DNA of 32,298 nucleotides. It comes from Bacteroidales bacterium. GTDB lineage: Bacteria; Bacteroidota; Bacteroidia; Bacteroidales; Muribaculaceae. The DNA lies in contig DXXK01000033.1 of assembly GCA_019416425.1 (NCBI GenBank), forward strand, positions 1 through 32,298, in the 5' to 3' direction. Positions 1-6,294 of this stretch are shown here, piece after piece. The translations under genes were made by a program, and so were the position numbers. The notes under the pieces were generated by a model. It was not told where the DNA came from. It worked only from the letters and a program-made list of their open reading frames with translations, and ran no database searches. How positions within the stretch are numbered: position 1 is the first letter of the stretch; each line of letters opens with the position of its first letter.

Positions 1-1
1 A

Positions 2-337
2 GTGGACGGCATAGTCTACAGGAGAATGGGTATAGGGTATAAAGACGATAATAAACCATTAGCTTACTGGGTTGAAGGCGTAGGAGCAAGTAAGGATTAT
101 TGGATTACCCTTTTCCCTGCCCATATTGGCGAGTACTCCTATATGAAGGAATGTTACGAGAATGATGAATGTGTATTCACTAAGGACGACTTCTACAAGG
201 AAGCGGCGGGCATAGACGCCATACCGTCGTCTTCCGGTGTGGAAGACGATGCCGTCTACGACCTGCAGGGCCGCAGGCTACGGCATACGGTTCCCGGAAT
301 CAACATCGTCAACGGAAAGAAGATCCTGACCCGATGA
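2..337 (+). CDS. C-terminal part of a secreted-type protein with a Bacteroidales C-terminal tail (5' partial)
   Basis: Only the last 111 residues or so lie in the window; the frame is open to the left edge, so the GTG at position 2 is probably internal. The body is not recognised. The end is characteristic: a short acidic/serine linker containing S-G-V-E-D, then Y-D-L-Q-G-R-R and P-G-I-N-I-V-N-G-K-K before the stop. This tail occurs on many exported Bacteroidales proteins and resembles, in shortened form, the C-terminal sorting domains of the type IX secretion system. Whether it sorts anything here is not shown. The same tail, including S-G-V-E-D, occurs at the other end of the window near 31364-31504. 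Coding is clear from the frame and tail; function is unknown. Confidence 0.75.
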   Translation: MDGIVYRRMGIGYKDDNKPLAYWVEGVGASKDYWITLFPAHIGEYSYMKECYENDECVFTKDDFYKEAAGIDAIPSSSGVEDDAVYDLQGRRLRHTVPGINIVNGKKILTR

Positions 338-356
338 CCTTATCCGACCCGTAAGT

Positions 357-438
357 ACATGCCTCAAGCATGTTGACACTCAAACCTCCTGCCATGCGGC
401 GCATGGCAAATAACGAATCAAACATGCCGAAGGCATGT
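357..438. repeat. Three CATGC-core hairpins in a row
   Basis: Three perfect small inverted repeats follow each other: 357-373 (6-bp arms, 5-base loop), 391-407 (7-bp arms, 3-base loop) and 422-438 (7-bp arms, 3-base loop). All share the core CATGC/GCATG. A related 19-base stretch, differing at about four positions, occurs just before the first hairpin (340-358) and just after the third (439-457). There is no T-run after any of them, so they are poor terminators. They look like a REP/BIME-type intergenic repeat or an RNA-level structure. Symmetry is seen directly; function is unknown. Confidence 0.6.
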
Positions 439-633
439 CCTTACACGTCCCGTAAATCTTTTGGACATCATTCATATGGCAACCCTCTGTCAGCTTTCTG
501 TCATCAATATTCTTTTCTTCATTACATTCTGAAAATCTGTCATTTATATCATGTGGACAGAGAGGAGTGGATAGAGAGGGGTGGAGAGTAGGGGAGAGTA
601 GGCAGGGAATATTATCGGCCGGATCAAAGTAAA

Positions 634-665
634 TTTGCAGAATTGGGATTAATAGATTAATTTTG
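634..665 (+). promoter_or_regulatory. Promoter of gldE (Bacteroidota type)
   Basis: TTTG at 634-637, a 20-base spacer, then TAATTTTG at 658-665, an exact match to the phylum's -33/-7 pattern. Transcription should begin near 672, about 20 bases before the TTG start of gldE at 691. Confidence 0.7.
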
Positions 666-690
666 CAGTTCAAACCAATAATATAGAATC

Positions 691-2058
691 TTGGACCCAG
701 ATCCTTTGCCGGCCAATAGTATGGTCGGCTTGTTATGTGACTCGGCAATTACCTTTCAGGCCCCCGGCGACTGGGTGGCCTGGAGTTTCCTGATATTAAT
801 TGCTTTGGTATGTCTGATGATGTCGGCGTTCGTGTCCGGCAGCGAGATCGCGTATTTCGGCCTGACGCCACAGGACGTCGACGAGATCGAGGATGGCGAT
901 GACCCGCGCGACGGGAAATGCCGCTATCTGCTGGACCACAGCGAACAGCTGCTGGCCACCATCCTCATATCCAACAACCTGGTGAACATCACCATGGTCG
1001 TGGTGCTGACGTTCGCCATCAACCAGGTGGCCGTGTTCCACAGCACGCTGGTGAACTTCCTGGTACAGACGGTATTCCTGACATTCCTGCTGCTGCTGTT
1101 CGGCGAGATCTTTCCGAAGCTCGTGGCCCGCGGCCGCACGTTGTGGTGGGTACGCTGGGCATCGGGAGGCATAACCCTATTGTATAAGCTACTCTCGCCG
1201 CTGGCAGGACTGATGGTGCGTTCCACCACCATAGTCAACAAGATCATCACCAAGCGGCAGGCCAACGTCACCACCGACGAGCTGGAGAAGGCGCTCGAGA
1301 TCTCGGACGTAAAGGAGGGCGACGAGAAGGAAATGCTGGAAGGCATCCTGAGCTTCGGCGAGAAGGACGCGCGCGAGATAATGATCAGCCGCGTAGACGT
1401 GACCGGCATCGAGAGCCATGACGACTGGAGCCAGGTGATAGCCATCATCCTGGACTCGGGCTACTCGCGCCTGCCGGTGTACGACACCACGATGGACACC
1501 ATTGTCGGCATACTGTACAGCAAGGACCTGCTGCCCTATCTGGACCGCGAGGACCGACCGCGCTGGCAGTCGCTGATACGCGACGCCTACTTCGTGCCCG
1601 AGTCCCGCATGATCGATGACCTGCTGGAGGATTTCCGCAAACGCAAGATCCACATTGCCATCGTGATCGACGAATACGGCTGCACGCAGGGCATCGTGAC
1701 GCTGGAGGATGTGATCGAGCAGATTGTCGGCGACATCGACGACGAATACGACGACCGCCAGAGCGACATGTACCGCCAGATCGGCCCCAACTCCTATATA
1801 ATGGACGCCAAGATACCCTTGGAGGACTTCTGCGAGGCCATCGGCGTGGAGAAGACGGAACTCGGTGACATCGGCGACGCCGAGACACTGGCGGGCTTGC
1901 TGCTGGAAATCAAGGGAGACTTCCCCAAGCCGAACGAGCTGCTGCGGCGCGCCAACATCCGCTTCAACGTGCTGAAGATGGAGAAGCACCGCATAGTCGA
2001 GGTCAAGGTAGTGGTGGACAAACCCGAGGCAAAGGCCAAGGCCGAGACGGAATCCTGA
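691..2058 (+). CDS. gldE: GldE-type membrane protein: DUF21/CNNM domain, CBS pair, CorC_HlyC domain
   Basis: A 455-residue integral membrane protein of the CNNM/CorC (hemolysin C-like) family. The N-terminal third (about residues 30-185) is hydrophobic with the small/polar M-S-A-F-V-S-G-S-E pattern of DUF21. A CBS pair follows at about 215-345, including D-E-Y-G-x-x-x-G-I-V-T-L-E-D, and a C-terminal CorC_HlyC domain at about 365-445. In gliding Bacteroidota GldE is needed for gliding and type IX secretion; non-gliding Bacteroidales keep it, and relatives act in Mg2+ or other ion transport, so the exact role here is open. The TTG start at 691 is preferred over ATG 721 because M-D-P-D-P is a family-like N-terminus and the promoter ends just upstream. 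The phosphopantetheinyl transferase gene follows after 36 bases, a pairing common in Bacteroidales. Confidence 0.88.
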   Translation: MDPDPLPANSMVGLLCDSAITFQAPGDWVAWSFLILIALVCLMMSAFVSGSEIAYFGLTPQDVDEIEDGDDPRDGKCRYLLDHSEQLLATILISNNLVNITMVVVLTFAINQVAVFHSTLVNFLVQTVFLTFLLLLFGEIFPKLVARGRTLWWVRWASGGITLLYKLLSPLAGLMVRSTTIVNKIITKRQANVTTDELEKALEISDVKEGDEKEMLEGILSFGEKDAREIMISRVDVTGIESHDDWSQVIAIILDSGYSRLPVYDTTMDTIVGILYSKDLLPYLDREDRPRWQSLIRDAYFVPESRMIDDLLEDFRKRKIHIAIVIDEYGCTQGIVTLEDVIEQIVGDIDDEYDDRQSDMYRQIGPNSYIMDAKIPLEDFCEAIGVEKTELGDIGDAETLAGLLLEIKGDFPKPNELLRRANIRFNVLKMEKHRIVEVKVVVDKPEAKAKAETES

Positions 2059-2094
2059 ACCAACATCCATCAAGGATAAAACCGCGAAAGCATT

Positions 2095-2787
2095 ATGGAA
2101 GAATTTGTATACTGGCGCCATCCCACGCTGCCCTGCATCAAGGTGGAGGAGATCACCGAGGGCGAGGAGTATGCCGGCCCGGCATGGGTGGACGGCGCCC
2201 TGCAGATATATGGTGAGAACGGCAAGGAAGAGTTCCGCGAGATCGGACATTTCCAGAACGGCGCGCCGTTCCTGTACAACAGTACGGCGCGCATATCGGT
2301 GACGCATTGCAAGGGACTGCTGGCCGTGGCCACTCTGCCCGACACTCCGGAGGTGCAGCTGACGGAGTACAGCGACCGGGCAGCGTTAGGCATCGACGCC
2401 GAGCGTGCGGACCGCCGGCAGGTGCTGAATGTGCGCGACCGGTACCTGTCGCCGAAGGAGCTGGAGATGATACCGGCCGACGACATCCGGCTGAACGTCC
2501 AGGCATGGACCGTCAAGGAGGCAGTGTACAAGGCCGCGCTGACCGAGGGTCTCGATTTCCGTGAACAAATTCATATATCACGCATGCCAAAATTCGGACC
2601 GCCGACACCGGTTTACGATGTTAAAGAATTCGGTGAGTTCGGCGAGGCCGACTATGGCCGTGCCGAGGTCATCCTGGCCGACGGCGCAAAGCGTGAGTTC
2701 GTGCTGTACAGCTACATGAGCGATGACTTCGTGATCACGCTGGCCTACTCGCCCCGGTCCTCCAGATTCAACCGGAAGCCGCTGTAA
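2095..2787 (+). CDS. 4'-phosphopantetheinyl transferase, Sfp-like
   Basis: Transfers the phosphopantetheine arm from CoA to a carrier-protein serine, making apo-ACP-type proteins active. The 230-residue length fits Sfp-type enzymes. Diagnostic motifs are G-I-D-A-E (Asp101 and Glu103, the Mg2+ ligands) and W-T-V-K-E-A (Trp138, Lys141, Glu142, Ala143). It lies 36 bases behind gldE and is probably in the same transcript. The substrate could be the fatty-acid ACP or an aryl-polyene or other carrier protein; no carrier gene is nearby. Its stop is only 3 bases from the stop of the convergent 38-residue gene. Confidence 0.85.
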   Translation: MEEFVYWRHPTLPCIKVEEITEGEEYAGPAWVDGALQIYGENGKEEFREIGHFQNGAPFLYNSTARISVTHCKGLLAVATLPDTPEVQLTEYSDRAALGIDAERADRRQVLNVRDRYLSPKELEMIPADDIRLNVQAWTVKEAVYKAALTEGLDFREQIHISRMPKFGPPTPVYDVKEFGEFGEADYGRAEVILADGAKREFVLYSYMSDDFVITLAYSPRSSRFNRKPL

Positions 2788-2790
2788 CGC

Positions 2791-2907
2791 TCAGAGGATG
2801 CTGCGTAGCTGAAGCAGGACGACGATGAAGCCGATGGAGTAGATGGTCATCAGGCCGCGGTTGCGGCTCACCCATGTAGAGATGGATTTTTTAGTGGAAG
2901 TCTTCAT
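2791..2907 (-). CDS. Small single-pass membrane protein, 38 residues
   Basis: A complete ATG-to-TGA frame of 38 codons. The first 18 residues are polar and basic (K2, K6, K7, R15, R17, with Trp12); residues 19-37 form one hydrophobic segment rich in I, V and L, ending Q-L-R-S-I-L. This predicts a single transmembrane helix with a positive cytoplasmic N-terminus. From the ninth codon on, almost every codon ends in G or C (such as AGC, CGC, AAC, GGC, CTG, ATC, GTC), the same bias as the large genes nearby and unlike the AT-rich DNA on its upstream side. A TAATTTTG -7 box lies 26 bases upstream at 2933-2940. It is convergent with the transferase gene and too short for ordinary gene calling. Function unknown. 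Confidence 0.7.
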   Translation of the reverse strand: MKTSTKKSISTWVSRNRGLMTIYSIGFIVVLLQLRSIL

Positions 2908-2932
2908 AATTATCGGTTTTAGATTGACGATG

Positions 2933-2940
2933 CAAAATTA
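2933..2940 (-). promoter_or_regulatory. -7 element for the 38-residue membrane protein gene
   Basis: On the minus strand this reads TAATTTTG, followed by CATCG, the same sequence as in the fabD promoter at 26273-26280. No TTTG lies at the ideal 19-20 bases upstream (the nearest is 14 bases away), so only the -7 half is well supported. Confidence 0.5.
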
Positions 2941-3022
2941 GCGGGATTGACTGCCAAAACTGTTCACTGTAATGTAAAAAAATGCTAAAATATGCGATAT
3001 TTTCACTTTCGGTCGAAAAGAA

Positions 3023-3054
3023 TTTGACAAATATTTGTTTTTTTTGTAAATTCG
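3023..3054 (+). promoter_or_regulatory. Promoter of the XRE regulator gene
   Basis: TTTG at 3023-3026, a 20-base spacer, then TAAATTCG at 3047-3054 (one mismatch to TAnnTTTG). The resulting leader would be roughly 100 bases. Confidence 0.45.
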
Positions 3055-3158
3055 CGATATAAAGTTTATTAAACCGTAAAAAGGGGGTTAAAACAAGAAA
3101 GATTAAGGTGGGGCGACCCAAACGATAGAAAATAGAAACTGGCATATACTAAGGAACT

Positions 3159-3368
3159 ATGGACATTGGACAAGAAATCAGGAAGCGTAGACAAGAGTTA
3201 CGACTCACGCAGCAATCTCTTGCTGATATCTCGGGGGTTAGTGTTCGGATGATTAAGTCGATCGAGGGCAACTATGCCAATCCGTCGATTCGCACGGTTG
3301 AGAAACTGTTGAAGTCATTGAACCTGTGTTTCGAGATCATGGAGACCCGCCAGGTGATGGATGCATAG
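3159..3368 (+). CDS. HipB-like XRE-family DNA-binding protein
   Basis: A 69-residue protein made almost wholly of a Cro/C1-type helix-turn-helix: R-K-R-R-Q-E-L-R-L-T-Q-Q-S-L-A-D-I-S-G-V-S at about 8-28, then M-I-K-S-I-E-G-N-Y-A-N-P-S, the recognition-helix region and cap. The C-terminal L-N-L-C-F-E-I-M-E resembles the beta-strand end of HipB-type antitoxins. HipB normally precedes a hipA kinase-toxin gene, but here a strong terminator (3400-3433) follows within 35 bases and then glyS, so no partner is adjacent. It may be a self-regulating orphan or serve a distant partner. DNA binding is well supported; targets are unknown. Confidence 0.8.
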   Translation: MDIGQEIRKRRQELRLTQQSLADISGVSVRMIKSIEGNYANPSIRTVEKLLKSLNLCFEIMETRQVMDA

Positions 3369-3399
3369 TCATCCGGGCGGAATCGTAATTTGAGACTAA

Positions 3400-3433
3400 G
3401 GGAGTCAGCACTATGTGTTGGTTCCCCTTTTTT
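3400..3433 (+). terminator. Rho-independent terminator after the XRE gene
   Basis: Two 12-base arms (3400-3411 and 3415-3426) pair completely, allowing three G-U pairs, around a 3-base loop, and are followed by a C and a run of six T. It separates the regulator from glyS. Confidence 0.75.
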
Positions 3434-3477
3434 ATTTTCATACGGTATGCCGGACGGGATAGCGGCGATTTTAATAT

Positions 3478-3508
3478 TTTCATAATTGACAATAATTTCG
3501 TAACTTTG
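3478..3508 (+). promoter_or_regulatory. Promoter of glyS
   Basis: TAACTTTG at 3501-3508 is an exact -7 match; the -33 position (3478-3481) reads TTTC, one base off, with a 19-base spacer. The short leader contains two tandem copies of a 10-bp unit, TAGAAACAAA, at 3519-3538. Confidence 0.6.
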
Positions 3509-3546
3509 CTTTTTGAAATAGAAACAAATAGAAACAAAGCATCATA

Positions 3547-5097
3547 ATGGCAAAGCAAGAGGACGTATTCAAGTCTATAATAGCGCATGCTAAGGAGTAT
3601 GGATTCGTATTCCAGTCATCAGAGATATACGACGGACTGTCGGCGGTATATGATTACGGTCAGAACGGCGTTGAGCTGAAGAACAACATCAAGCGATACT
3701 GGTGGGAGGCGATGACGATGCTCCACGACAACATCGTGGGCATTGACTCGGCCATCTTCATGCATCCCACCATCTGGAAGGCGTCGGGACATGTTGATGC
3801 CTTCAACGACCCGTTGATCGACAACCGCGACAGCAAGAAGCGCTACCGTGCGGATGTCCTGATCGAGGACGAGATCGCCAAGTTTGATGAGAAGATCAAC
3901 AAGGAGGTTGCCAAGGGGGCCAAGCGTTTCGGCGAGGCTTTCGACGAGGCCAAGTTCCGCGAGACCAACCCGCGCGTTCTGGAGAACCAGGCCAAGCGCG
4001 ACGAGCTGCATCAGCGCTACTCCGACGCGATGAACGCCAACGACCTCAACGAGCTGAAGCAGATAATCCTGGACTACGAGATCGTAGACCCCATCAGCGG
4101 CACGCGCAACTGGACCGATGTGCGTCAGTTCAACCTGATGTTCAAGACCGAGATGGGTTCCACGGCCGACGGCGCGATGGAGGTTTACCTCCGTCCCGAG
4201 ACGGCTCAGGGCATCTTCGTGAACTACCTGAACGTCCAGAAGACCGGCCGTATGCGCATACCGTTCGGTATCGCCCAGATCGGCAAGGCCTTCCGCAACG
4301 AGATCGTGGCCCGTCAGTTCATCTTCCGCATGCGCGAGTTCGAGCAGATGGAGATGCAGTTCTTCGTACGTCCCGGCGAGGAGATGAAGTGGTTCGACTA
4401 CTGGCGCAAGGTGCGTCTGGCATGGCATCAGAACCTGGGTCTTGGCGACGAGAAGTACCGCTACCACGACCACGAGAAGCTGGCGCACTACGCCAACGCG
4501 GCCACCGACATCGAGTTCCAGATGCCTTTCGGCTTCAAGGAGGTGGAGGGTATCCACTCGCGTACCAATTTCGACCTGTCGCAGCATGAGAAGTTCAGCG
4601 GCAAGAAGATCCAGTACTTCGACCCGGAGCTGAACGAGAGCTACGTGCCCTACGTGATCGAGACCTCGATCGGCGTGGACCGCATGTTCCTGAGCGTGAT
4701 GTGCTCGTGCTACGAGAACCAGACGCTGGAGGGTGGCGACAGCCGCGTGGTGCTTCACTTCCCGGCCCCCATCGCCCCCGTGAAGTGCGCCGTGCTCCCG
4801 CTGGTGAAGAAGGACGGACTTCCCGAGAAAGCCCGCGAGATCCAGCACCGTCTGCGCTTCGACTTCACATGCCAGTACGACGAGAAGGACTCCATAGGCA
4901 AGCGTTACCGCCGTCAGGACGCCATCGGCACGCCGTTCTGCGTCACCGTCGACCATCAGACCCTTGAGGACAACACCGTGACGTTGCGTCACCGTGACTC
5001 CATGGAGCAGGAGCGTGTCAGCATCGACGACCTGGAGAAGATCCTGGCCGACCAGGTTAGTTTGAACAGCCTGCTGCGTCGTCTGGCCGAGAAATGA
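3547..5097 (+). CDS. glyS: Glycyl-tRNA synthetase, class II homodimeric type
   Basis: Charges tRNA-Gly with glycine in the cytoplasm. The 516-residue length matches the single-chain (alpha2) enzyme found in Bacteroidota rather than the bacterial alpha2beta2 form. The N-terminus has the family opening with G-F-V-F-Q-S-S-E-I-Y-D-G and Y-D-Y-G near residues 19-40. Class II motif 2 is visible as F-R-N-E-I followed by E-F-E-Q-M-E near residues 255-280, and motif 3 as G-V-D-R-M-F near residue 378. The last 100 residues or so form the HisRS-like anticodon-binding domain. The start is ATG 3547, about 39 bases after its promoter. The downstream lemA/FKBP genes may be read through from here, since no terminator with a T-run separates them. 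Confidence 0.96.
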   Translation: MAKQEDVFKSIIAHAKEYGFVFQSSEIYDGLSAVYDYGQNGVELKNNIKRYWWEAMTMLHDNIVGIDSAIFMHPTIWKASGHVDAFNDPLIDNRDSKKRYRADVLIEDEIAKFDEKINKEVAKGAKRFGEAFDEAKFRETNPRVLENQAKRDELHQRYSDAMNANDLNELKQIILDYEIVDPISGTRNWTDVRQFNLMFKTEMGSTADGAMEVYLRPETAQGIFVNYLNVQKTGRMRIPFGIAQIGKAFRNEIVARQFIFRMREFEQMEMQFFVRPGEEMKWFDYWRKVRLAWHQNLGLGDEKYRYHDHEKLAHYANAATDIEFQMPFGFKEVEGIHSRTNFDLSQHEKFSGKKIQYFDPELNESYVPYVIETSIGVDRMFLSVMCSCYENQTLEGGDSRVVLHFPAPIAPVKCAVLPLVKKDGLPEKAREIQHRLRFDFTCQYDEKDSIGKRYRRQDAIGTPFCVTVDHQTLEDNTVTLRHRDSMEQERVSIDDLEKILADQVSLNSLLRRLAEK

Positions 5098-5161
5098 ATG
5101 AATTTTATCCGAGGAATGGCGGACTGACCGCCATCCCCAATGAATACTGAAATCTGAAATA

Positions 5162-5767
5162 ATGAAGAAAATATTGATGATGCTGGTCGCGTTGGTCGCC
5201 ATGACCGGACTGACAAGCTGCAACTACAACAGTCTGGTGGAGAAGCAGCAGAACGTAGACCAGTCGTGGGCGGAGGTCGAGAACCAGTACCAGCGCCGCG
5301 CCGACCTGATACCGAACCTTGTGAACACGGTCAAGGGCTACGCCACACACGAGGAGCAGACGCTGACCCGGGTGATCGAGGCCCGTGCCAAGGCAACCTC
5401 CATCACCATTGACCCGGCCGACCTGAACGAAGAGACGCTGGCCCGCTACCAGGAGGCCCAGGGCGAGCTGAGCGGCGCGTTGAAATCGCTGCTGGCCGTG
5501 ACCGAGGCATATCCCGACCTGAAGGCTAACGAGAACTTCATGAACCTGCAGGCACAGCTGGAGGGTACGGAGAACCGCGTGACGGTGGCGCGCCGCCGAT
5601 ACACCGAACAGGTGAAGGAGTACAACACGGCCATCAAGAAGTTCCCCACAGTGATCTACGCCGGCTGGTTCGGCTTTAAGGAAAAACCGCAGTTCAAAGC
5701 AGAGGCTGGCGCCCAGAAGGCTCCGGAAGTGAACTTTGAGGCAAAAGAGTCGGGCGAGTTACGATGA
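5162..5767 (+). CDS. LemA family lipoprotein
   Basis: A 201-residue LemA protein. The N-terminus is a lipoprotein signal: Lys-Lys, a hydrophobic stretch, and the lipobox L-T-S-C with Cys at about residue 20, predicting membrane anchoring. The mature part is a helical bundle with the LemA signature: V-D-x-S-W-A-E-V-E-N-Q-Y-Q-R-R-A-D-L-I-P-N-L-V near residues 35-57, then A-R-A-K-A and the Y-N-x-A-I-K-K-F-P near the end. LemA is often followed by a TPM-domain or M48-type gene; here the next gene is an FKBP isomerase, overlapping by 4 bases (ATGA), so translation is probably coupled. The biochemical role of LemA is not settled. Confidence 0.9.
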   Translation: MKKILMMLVALVAMTGLTSCNYNSLVEKQQNVDQSWAEVENQYQRRADLIPNLVNTVKGYATHEEQTLTRVIEARAKATSITIDPADLNEETLARYQEAQGELSGALKSLLAVTEAYPDLKANENFMNLQAQLEGTENRVTVARRRYTEQVKEYNTAIKKFPTVIYAGWFGFKEKPQFKAEAGAQKAPEVNFEAKESGELR

Positions 5768-6288
5768 AGAAGATACTGATACTTATATGCGCATTGTTCA
5801 TAGGCGCGGCCCTGCAGTCGTGCCTGAAGAACGATGTGGAAGACTACGAGTCCTGGCGACAGCGCAACGATGAGTTCATCAACGGTCTGAACCTGTGGGA
5901 GTATGAGAAGATCACACCCAACTGGGCGCCTTACCACTCCGTGTATATGAAATGGCACAACGACCGTGAGCTGACCAAGAACAACCTGATGCCCATGTCC
6001 ACGTCCACCACGAGCGTGACCTACAAGCTGTACGACATCGACAGCGTGATGTACGACACCTCCTACCGTACAAACGGCGACAGCCTGTACACGGCGGTGG
6101 TGAACGGCAACGTGATAGGTTTCCAGATTGCGCTGACCAACATGCATGTTGGTGATTCCGTATCGTTGGTCATACCTTACAATGCCGGTTACGGCAACGT
6201 ATGGAACGGCTCCGTAAAGCCCTACACCAATCTGATCTATGAGTTGAAGCTGGTGGACATACCGGCATTGGAGAAACCCAATAACTAA
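5764..6288 (+). CDS. FKBP-type peptidyl-prolyl cis-trans isomerase, lipoprotein
   Basis: A 174-residue periplasm-facing lipoprotein: the signal peptide ends in a lipobox-like L-Q-S-C with Cys at about residue 20. The C-terminal half resembles an FKBP domain: V-T-Y-K-L-Y near residue 86, G-N-V-I-G-F-Q-I-A-L near 119, M-H-V-G-D-S-V-S-L-V-I-P-Y-N-A-G-Y-G near 131-148, and L-I-Y-E-L-K-L-V-D-I at the end. It should catalyse proline isomerisation or act as a folding chaperone for exported proteins. An FKBP gene close behind glyS is familiar in Bacteroidales; here lemA lies between. It overlaps lemA by 4 bases and sits 6 bases before the peptidase gene. Confidence 0.88.
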   Translation: MKKILILICALFIGAALQSCLKNDVEDYESWRQRNDEFINGLNLWEYEKITPNWAPYHSVYMKWHNDRELTKNNLMPMSTSTTSVTYKLYDIDSVMYDTSYRTNGDSLYTAVVNGNVIGFQIALTNMHVGDSVSLVIPYNAGYGNVWNGSVKPYTNLIYELKLVDIPALEKPNN

Positions 6289-6294
6289 GAGAAC

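Larger units (their letters stand above)
338..690. other. Intergenic region, no gene seen
   Basis: No convincing coding sequence lies between the tail-bearing gene and gldE; the short open frames here have no codon bias like the neighbours. It holds the three hairpins at 357-438, a purine-rich tract at about 557-609 containing two 10-bp near-copies (581-590 and 591-600, both ending GGAGAGTA), and the gldE promoter at 634-665. Confidence 0.6.

Noticed and set aside
370..591. A 73-codon plus-strand frame in the left intergenic region
   Set aside because: It runs through the hairpins and purine tract, has no GC3 bias and no domain.
1189..2307. A 372-codon minus-strand frame across gldE and the transferase gene
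   Set aside because: It crosses two well-supported plus-strand genes and has no recognisable domain.
5116..5134. Hairpin ATGGCGG/CCGCCAT between glyS and lemA
   Set aside because: The 7-bp stem is perfect, but no T-run follows, so I do not call it a terminator; it may still be a processing site.
3619..5223. A 534-codon open frame on the minus strand opposite glyS
   Set aside because: It is the mirror of a GC3-biased gene; its product is low-complexity (rich in L, V, H and D), has no domain, and glyS on the plus strand is certain.
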